Source: Lindgomyces ingoldianus (taxonomy: Eukaryota; Ascomycota; Dothideomycetes; Pleosporales; Lindgomycetaceae). Taken from it: 64,000 bases of DNA. The position numbers were made by a program, and so were the translations under genes. The DNA is taken from contig NW_022985174.1 in assembly GCF_010093535.1 (NCBI RefSeq), positions 366,596-430,595 of the forward strand. The letters run 5' to 3'. The notes under the pieces are model-generated. The model was not told the DNA's origin. It saw only the letters and a program-made list of their open reading frames with translations, and ran no database searches. Numbering within the stretch: the stretch's first letter is position 1; each line of letters opens with the position of its first letter. Positions 57,082 through 64,000 of this stretch are shown here, piece by piece.

Positions 57082-57849
57082 TGCGGTGGCTTCGCCGCCT
57101 GTCTGCACACCTCAAGACCGTTCGAGGATAGGTAAGAAGCTTAAAAAGAGTCCAGAATAGAGGGGAGACCAAAAAGAGTACCTTAGAGCAAAGGACAGCA
57201 ATGCGGTGGAGTTGATACAACAAAGCCTACGCCTAGAAGCTACCTGCGTACCTAGGTATGCGGTCACTGAAGGGTAAATATCGGCGGAATCCGCAGCAGC
57301 GAATCACCTTGGTTCCAAGACTCCAAACAACATTTCTCTTTCTTGCAGCTTTCACACACTTCCCAATAGCAACAAGCCTTATTAAAGTTATAGACTATAT
57401 TACACAGAAGCACAACTTTGTAGACATCCTCTTACTACTAAAAACACTCTCTTCGGACATTAGAGATTGGGGTGCCGTTTGGGCTGTTGTCTCGCGCGTT
57501 GGGATGTTGGTGGGAGCTTGGCGAGAGCGGGTTTCTGGAGAAAGGAACATGACATTGAGCGACATTGAAACCTAGGCTTTCTGTTTACATTTGTTTACGG
57601 ATCCGTACTACTAGCGGATTGGATTTCAGTGTCTATGGACGGTGGGAGGCTCTGTCCACAGCACGTGCCAACGAATCCCAGCCCCGCGATTCCGGCCCAC
57701 ATCTCACATTCCGAATGACCCTTGAAAGCTGGTCACCCTCGACCTCACACGCCGACACCACCGCTGGCAACGAATCTCTCACTCCGAATGCTTGAGGAAG
57801 TCCTCACATCGCAGCCACGGCTTCCCCTGATGACTTTGAACTGCAAAGC
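57082..57849. other. Divergent promoter region of VPS29 and the inositol-type carrier
   Basis: 770 bp. No strong motif. Short frames on + (57258..57575, 57565..57795) have no family signal. Confidence 0.45.
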
Positions 57850-59870
57850 ATGACCACAACAGCCGCGGAACCGCTCATCTCCAACAACCACCGACAATCA
57901 TTCGGAGAACGTGACGCTCATGATGAGGCTCCCGACGTGGATGAGAGTGCATTGGGCTCTCCAGGTGCTTTTATATGGATCTTGACTTTTTGCGCTGGGG
58001 TTAGCGGGCTGTTGTTTGGTTATGAGTATATCTTTCCCCTCATCCTACCTTCTTCGCCCTAGCTTGAATGAATTAAGGAACTGATGGAACATTCAGTACC
58101 GGCGTAATATCCTCCACTCTTGTGTCTATCAACACTGATCTGTCATCTCGACCCTTGTCCATCCTCGACAAGTCCCTCATCACCTCATGCACGTCTCTCT
58201 TCGCTCTCATCGCTAGTCCACTCACAGGTGTACTGGCCGATCACTGGGGAAGAAAGAAGGTGATATTGCTAGCCGACTTTTTTTTTGTGGTGGGCGCGTT
58301 ATGGCAGGCGTTCACAGGGACTGTGGGAGGAATGATCAGTGGAAGGAGCGTGGTTGGGGCCGCAGTGGGTGCCGCGAGCTTCGTCGTACCTTTGTATGTT
58401 CCCCACTGTGGACAGACATTCTGGAAATCTGCATCGGATCATAGAGAAAGCTAACGTTAAATAAAGGTATATTTCCGAACTCTCCCCATCGCCATTCCGA
58501 GGCCGGCTAGTTACGGTTTGTACCTTATTCATCACTGGAGGCCAAGTCGTCGCATACATTATCGGATGGCTGTTTTCGGCCCACCCCCACGGCTGGAGAT
58601 GGATGGTTGGTCTCGGTGCGCTACCCGCAGCAATACAATTCCTCGTTCTATATTTCATGCCTGAGACCCCAAGGTGGCTCGTCAAGGTAAATCGGAAAGA
58701 GCAAGCAAAGCGAGTCCTCAGCAGGGTTTATGGGGGAGATGGGAGTGCTGAGGGCCTTGTGAACTCCGTGTTACGACGAGTGGAGAGAGAAATCTATGAG
58801 GAGGAAGATGCGGCTGGAGAAAGAGCAGTACCAGAAGAGGGGAAGGCCGGGTGGAGAGCAAAAGCAGCCAGGATAAATGATAGTGTCACGCAGCTCATAG
58901 TTGTGGACGGGAATAGGAGGGCTTTGATTCTTGCATGTATGCTCCAGGGGTTCCAGCAACTTTGCGGCTTTGTAAGTTCTTTCTCCCATTCCTTCTTCCG
59001 AACCATCGCCCTATTCCTTCAGCCAATTGCATGCCGAAAAGGACTTGGAGACTGACTATTATGGCGCATAGAACTCCCTAATGTACTTCTCCGCCACCAT
59101 CTTCTCCCTTGTCGGCTTCCGCTCCCCAACCCTAACATCCCTCTCTATCGCCACCACCAACTTTGCCTTCACTCTCCTCGCCTTCCATTATATCGACCTC
59201 GTAGGCCGCAGACGAATCCTGCTCTGGTCCGTCCCAATTATGGTCATTGGTCTTGCACTTTGCTCCCTAGCATTCAATTTCATTCAACTGCCAGCGCAGA
59301 AAGCCACCGAGATTTCTACTGCCGCCAATGAGCTTGCGGGTAGTAACAAGACATGGCCAATGGTCATTTTACTCGCCATGGTAACGTATGTAGCGGGTTA
59401 TGCAATTGGAATGGGGAATGTGCCGTGGCAGCAATCTGAGTACGTTTCTCTCCCGTCTTCTCCTCAATCTTTACTCCAAGCCCCCAAACTTCCAACCCCC
59501 AAGCTCTCCATCCTCCCTCCTCCCTCCTCCTTCCTCCCCAGTCTAATCTCCCTAACTTAGGCTCTTCCCCCTTACCGTTCGCTCCCTCGGCTCCGCCCTC
59601 TCCACCGCTACAAATTGGGGTTCTAATTTCCTCATCGGCATCACATTCCTTCCTATGATGGAATACCTGACGCCGGTTGGCACGTTCGCTCTCTACGCCG
59701 GGGTATGTTTGATTGCTTGGTGGACGATATGGCGGATTTATCCTGAAACATGTGGCCTGAGTTTGGAGGACGTTGGGGGTTTACTGAAGGATGGGTGGGG
59801 TGTTGAGGAGAGTGTTAGACGGGTGGGTGAGAGGGGGAGGAGTGTGGGGGATAGGAGTGTGGGGGCGTAG
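57850..59870 (+). CDS. MFS transporter, myo-inositol (Itr) type
   Basis: H+-coupled sugar/polyol porter closest to yeast Itr1/Itr2. CDS join(57850..58025,58097..58393,58467..58971,59072..59439,59561..59870), introns 71, 73, 100 and 121 nt, longer than the window average; 551 residues. The N-terminal tail is cytosolic (EPLISNNHRQSFGERDAHDE). Marks: GLLFGYDTGVISSTLV (spliced), GVLADHWGRKKVIL, VPLYISELSPSPFRGRLVT (spliced), YFMPETPRWLVKVNRKEQAK, GFQQLCGFNSLMYFSATIF (the Itr hallmark, spliced), DLVGRRRILL, GNVPWQQSELFPLTVRSLG and a C-terminal YPETCGLSLEDV. A Glu-rich loop lies between helices 6 and 7. All joins keep frame. Substrate could be inositol or another polyol; family placement is firm. 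Confidence 0.92.
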
Positions 59871-60998
59871 TGAACATAGAATGATAGAAGTCAGCACCTA
59901 ACCTCCCTCCCTGTGTCGCGAAACTACCTGTGTTCCGAAAACAAATCTTAGATATTTTGATCTCTAAGTTGTTTAGAGTGTGTTTATATATCGATATCTT
60001 TGTGATAATATCGCAGACACGGCCCACGGTTATATCTTATTATTTTGTATTCTTCCTAACTACCTTAAAAATACGCAGTATAGTTAAATTATTGCTCAAT
60101 TCCTATAGAGTGCACGTTGATGCTACAATGTCTCTTTAACATAATAGCACCATCGCTGTCTTATCAGCAGCTAAATAAAGGTGGTGATTGAAACCAAAGA
60201 ATCTTACCATAATGCTAGAAAACTACCACTAACAATGTACGCGGTGCAGGAGGCAAATTCGCCACACAAGTGAGCACACCGCTGCGGCTTTGAACAATTT
60301 CAGCTAGTTATACGAAACAGATTAGTTGTTCTTACATAATAGCTGTTTGGTAAATTTATTTCGTTAGTGTGTTTCTTCAGGGGCGCTTCGTTAGTAGTCT
60401 AACCTCTCGTGGGTGATGCGACATTCCTGGTGAGGAAAAGAACACAGGATTGACCCTCGATCAGCGTCTCAGTCTTGGCAGCCTAGTGCCACAACACCAT
60501 ATCACGTGATTTGCAACAGGAATCCGTACAAAAGGGTACCTCATTATATATCATAGTTCGACTTTCGCAAGGTCATAGTCGGAACGAACCAGCCCTCCGT
60601 GCCAGCATGGTCAAGATGCTCATCCAATGATTTCGGTCTAGTCGACTTCGCCTCCAGCTGAAGCCTGGCCCCTGTATTGCGCCACACTGTACGCTGTGCC
60701 AGTGCAACTAGGCGCTTTCCACCTTAGGCTGAGCCCGCCCAACTGCTCCCCTTCTACAACGAAGGATACCCTGAAGTAATAAACTCTTGGTTCTTTGGTA
60801 TTCCTAGCAACCTATTTTCATACATACGCACTAACCTTGATAAGCCCGACTGACACCCTCGGCATGCTGCGACGCTCGTCTCTTCACCTAGGCTGCTACG
60901 TATATGTCTCCTGTAGATCTTAATCCTCCCGAACCTGCCGCTACCTCCTCTTAGGACTACGATCGCGCTCCCTTGGGCTTTGTAAATAGCTATCTATA
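59871..60998. other. Intergenic, AT-rich then GC-richer; NLR promoter
   Basis: 1.1 kb. The part 59940-60380 is AT-rich with no gene. TATATATCATA at about 60546 is a possible TATA region but lies 450 bp before the NLR start. The next 400 bp are CT-rich, which may be a long leader. No repeat borders seen. Confidence 0.45.
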
Positions 60999-63900
60999 AT
61001 GGAGAGTACTCGTTACACGGTGGGATGGATAGCGCCACTTTATCTGGAGCTAATAGCTGCAAAATCTGCACTGGAGCAAGAATATGACGAAATCTACGCA
61101 GATGGATATCGCTTCTACGGAGGAAGAATTGGAGAACATAATGTTGTATTAGGGGTACAGCCGACTATAGGGACAGATGCGGCTTCAGATCTCGCAGCTA
61201 GGATGAGCTCAGCGTTTCCAAATATCCGATTCTTTCTAGTTGTTGGAATAGGAGGTGGAGTACCTCGATACGGCGTGACAGGTGCTGCGTCTGAGATTGT
61301 ACTTGGCGATGTAGTGGTGAGCTATCCGTGGGGTAATTCCGGTGGCGTTATTCGATATGATTCTGGTGCCTGGGTAGGAGAAGACGAAGGTCGCCTTAAA
61401 ACGGTTGGGCACACAAACGGCCCACCGCATGCCCTTCTGGGAGCTGTCAACAATCTACGAGCCGACCATGCTACTGGAACTGGAACGATTATCCCAATTC
61501 TCTTGAAAAGAATGCGGCTTAGGATTCACGAAAATGAACGCCATAGATTCGAAGACCCAGGCCCCGATCAGGATATACTGTTCCAAGACGACTGTTCGCA
61601 TCCAACTGACTTAACAAATGTGGATTGCCAGCAGTGTTGCGGGCAGGATTTCTCGCAGCAGCGGAAAAGGCGAGGTAACAGCGCGGTCAGGCAGACTGAT
61701 ACCCCAAAAATCCACTACGGCAATATTGGGTCAAGTAACCAACTTCAGATCTCACCAGCCGAGAGAAATAGACTTCAGAAGGATCATGGTATCATTTGTT
61801 TTGAAATGGAGGGCGCAGGTGTTATCCAGAGGCATCCGTGTCTAATTGTTCGTGGCATCTGTGACTATTCTGATTCTCATAAGAACAAAATATGGCAAGC
61901 TTATGCGGCAGTAACAGCCGCTGCATACACAAAAGAACTCCTAGAGAGCATGCCAGCAATTAGGAAAACTGGGCAGATCGAAGATTGTAGCCAAGGGGTG
62001 ACAAGTGTATTTCCTCGGCTTCAGGAGGAAATTAATAAGAGAATTCACCCTGGACAGCGTTGTAAGTACATATAATTCATACTTTCTTGAGGGGGCGCTG
62101 TACTAGAGATAAAGCACCAACTAAAAGTAGACAACTAGCTAGTCTCCTCGATCACCTACCGTACGCTGACGATGCGGCCTTCAACTCGTCTACAAATCAA
62201 CATGATCCCCTTTGCCTTCCTAATACACGCGTTGACCTCCTTCAAGAAATATACAATTGGGGTAATGGACAAGACGAGCGGTTGATCTTCTGGTTAAACG
62301 GCTTAGCAGGCACAGGAAAATCCACGATTGCCCGGACTGTCGCACGGACATACTTTGACAAGAAACGTCTTGGAGCGAGCTTCTTCTTTTCACGTGGTGG
62401 TGGAGATGTTAGCCACGCAGGCAAATTCTTCACCACTATATCGAAGCAGCTTGCGACTAGCATACCTCCTCTCCACCAGCACATCCGTGACGCTATTAAA
62501 GCCCAGGACGATATTGTTAAGTTATCTTTCCAGGATCAATGGCGCCATCTAGTCCTTGGTCCCCTCTCGAAACTGACCGGCAATTTACGTCCGCCTATGT
62601 TTACCATTGTAATCGACGCACTCGACGAGTGCAGTAATGAAAACGATATTCAGATTCTTTTGCACCTCTTAGCGGATGCTCGATCCCTAGATAGAGTCCG
62701 GCTGCGAATATTTCTAACGAGCAGGCCCGAGGTTCCGATTCGGTATGGGCTATGCCAAATATCGGATGCAGAATACGGAGAATATATACACCAAGACTAT
62801 GTACTCCACCGTATATCGCCGTCGATCGTAGACCAAGATATTCGTACTTTCCTCGAATATAATTTCGAACGCATCAGACATGAACGCTCTTTAGATATTA
62901 GCTGGCCTGGCGAAGAAGTTATTACATCCCTAGTGCAAATTGCAAGTGGGTTATTTATTTGGGCCGCAACCGCTTGTCGTTTTATCCACGAAGGAAGGAA
63001 ATTTGCACCTAAAAGGCTTAATACTATTCTCACAGGCAGAGGTGGCGATGTCACTGCACCAGAAAAATACCTCGATCAAATCTATATCACTGTTCTCAAG
63101 CATTCCATCTCTCCAGATTATACAAGTGAGGAGAAAGAGGAGGTATATTGTATGTTGAGACGGGTTCTTGGAAGTACCGCCCTTCTCTTCTCACCGCTCT
63201 CTGCATGTGCTCTAAAGAGGCTGCTTAACGTCACCGAGGATATCTATCAGACATTGGACGATCTGCACTCTGTTTTGGATGTTCCAAAGAGTGGTAATCA
63301 ACCGCTTCGTCTTCACCACCCTTCATTTCGCGACTTCCTTCTCAACCACAACCGATGTGAGGACCAGAACTTCTGGGTAGATGAAACGCAAACACACCAA
63401 ACGCTAGCCAGTAACTGTATACGGCTTATGTCAACCTCCCTTAAAGAAAACATCTGTGGCCTAAATAGTCCCGGTATACGTGCCACAGAAGTTGACAGCA
63501 GTCGAGTCCAGCAGTGCCTTCCTCCAGAACTTCAGTATGCATGTCTATACTGGATACAACACTTTCAGAGGAGCAGAGTTCAGTTCCGTGATAATGATCC
63601 AGTGCATCAGTTTTTAAAACAACATCTTCTTCATTGGTTTGAAGCACTTGGCTGGATGGGGAAGATTTCTGAAGGAATTCATGCAATCGCTTCCTTGGAG
63701 TTGATGATAGTTGTAAGCAAGCCTTAATTGTTGCGGATTCATATTGCTGATAAACAGGCTAGGCATACGAAAGTCCCCAGCTGTTTAAATATGCCCAGGA
63801 CATAAAACGGTTTATACTCTATAACCAGCCAGCGATTGCACTCGCTCCCCTCCAGGCATACTGCAGCGCGCTTATTTTTACGCCCGAGATGAGCATAGTA

Positions 63901-64000
63901 AGAAAGCAGTTTGCCAATTGCATACCTCAATGGATACCAAGATCACCAAAGGTTGAAAGGAATTGGAGTGCGGCACTTCAGACGCTCGAGGGACATAGCG
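60999..64000 (+). CDS. NLR (STAND) protein: nucleoside phosphorylase-like plus NACHT, 3' partial
   Basis: Fungal NLR of the type proposed to act in non-self recognition and programmed cell death. Visible exons 60999..62061, 62109..63712 and 63763..64000, introns 47 and 50 nt; the frame continues past the window. Residues about 5-320 form a PNP_UDP phosphorylase-like effector domain: VGWIAPLYLEL, GGGVPRYG, DVVVSYPWGNSGGVIRYD, IHYGNIGSSNQL, CFEMEGAG and RGICDYSDSHKN. The NACHT ATPase follows, with Walker A GLAGTGKS at 62300..62323, FFFSRGGGDVSHAGKFFTTI, Walker B IVIDALDEC, and FLTSRPEVPI (sensor Arg). A helical winged region runs to FILYNQPAIALAPLQAYCSAL and NWSAALQTLEGHS, the junction that normally opens WD40 repeats. 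So the C-terminal ligand-sensing repeats likely lie beyond the window. Confidence 0.9.

Noticed and set aside
1..64000. tRNA, rRNA, CRISPR or bacterial-type operon features
   Set aside because: No cloverleaf with a GGTTCGA-type arm was seen in the spacers, and the gene structure is clearly eukaryotic.

Overview
The window is chromosomal DNA of a filamentous ascomycete (Pezizomycotina). The evidence is the many protein genes broken by short GT-AG introns of roughly 45-60 nt with CTAAC/CTGAC-like branch sites, the fungus-type housekeeping set (PEX19, RQC1/TCF25, chorismate synthase, STS1/Cut8, MTR4, COX8, ELP1, MET22/HAL2, VPS29), and the accessory classes typical of the group (AA9 lytic polysaccharide monooxygenase, Zn2Cys6 regulator, MFS sugar carriers, NACHT NLR). 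I cannot fix the class or genus from sequence alone; a Eurotiomycete-like fungus would fit. Exon boundaries below were built by hand from splice signals, frame continuity and family motifs. All completed multi-exon models sum to a multiple of three.

Layout. 1-3.8 kb: 3' part of PEX19, a small conserved unknown gene, a secreted AA9 LPMO. 5.0-9.1 kb: a secreted HEYGH metallopeptidase (DUF6055-like) and a mitochondrial PP2C phosphatase. 9.4-16.3 kb: RQC1, a Sec14/RhoGAP protein and chorismate synthase, all on +. 16.8-29.0 kb: an accessory, possibly sugar-related block with a Zn2Cys6 factor, an MFS sugar carrier, a seven-exon short-chain dehydrogenase and a heavily decayed GH31 alpha-glucosidase. 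29.3-32.0 kb: two copies of a DUF7918-like gene, one a shred and one complete except for a single in-frame stop, separated by a TA-rich island. 32.7-47.4 kb: dense housekeeping block (STS1, MTR4, COX8, ELP1, alanine-glyoxylate aminotransferase, a basic protein with a TPX2-like motif). 47.4-54.7 kb: gene-poor, holding only an Ecl1-type life-span factor. 54.7-59.9 kb: MET22/HAL2, VPS29 and an inositol-type MFS carrier. 61.0-64.0 kb: the 5' part of a nucleoside-phosphorylase/NACHT NLR that runs off the right edge.

How the parts relate. Several genes serve RNA and protein quality control (MTR4 for nuclear exosome targeting, RQC1 for stalled nascent chains, STS1 for nuclear proteasome anchoring, ELP1 for tRNA wobble modification), but nothing suggests they act as a cluster. 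The 16.8-29 kb block looks like a remnant of an alpha-glucoside or sugar-use locus that has lost its hydrolase through nonsense and frameshift changes, some of them C:G to T:A as expected after repeat-induced point mutation. The best candidates for a closer look are the NLR, the SDR whose catalytic Tyr sits alone in a 12-nt micro-exon, the decayed GH31/DUF7918 region, the long AUG-less Arg-rich frame ahead of the aminotransferase, and the TPX2-like motif protein. I saw no tRNA, rRNA, CRISPR array or intact transposon.
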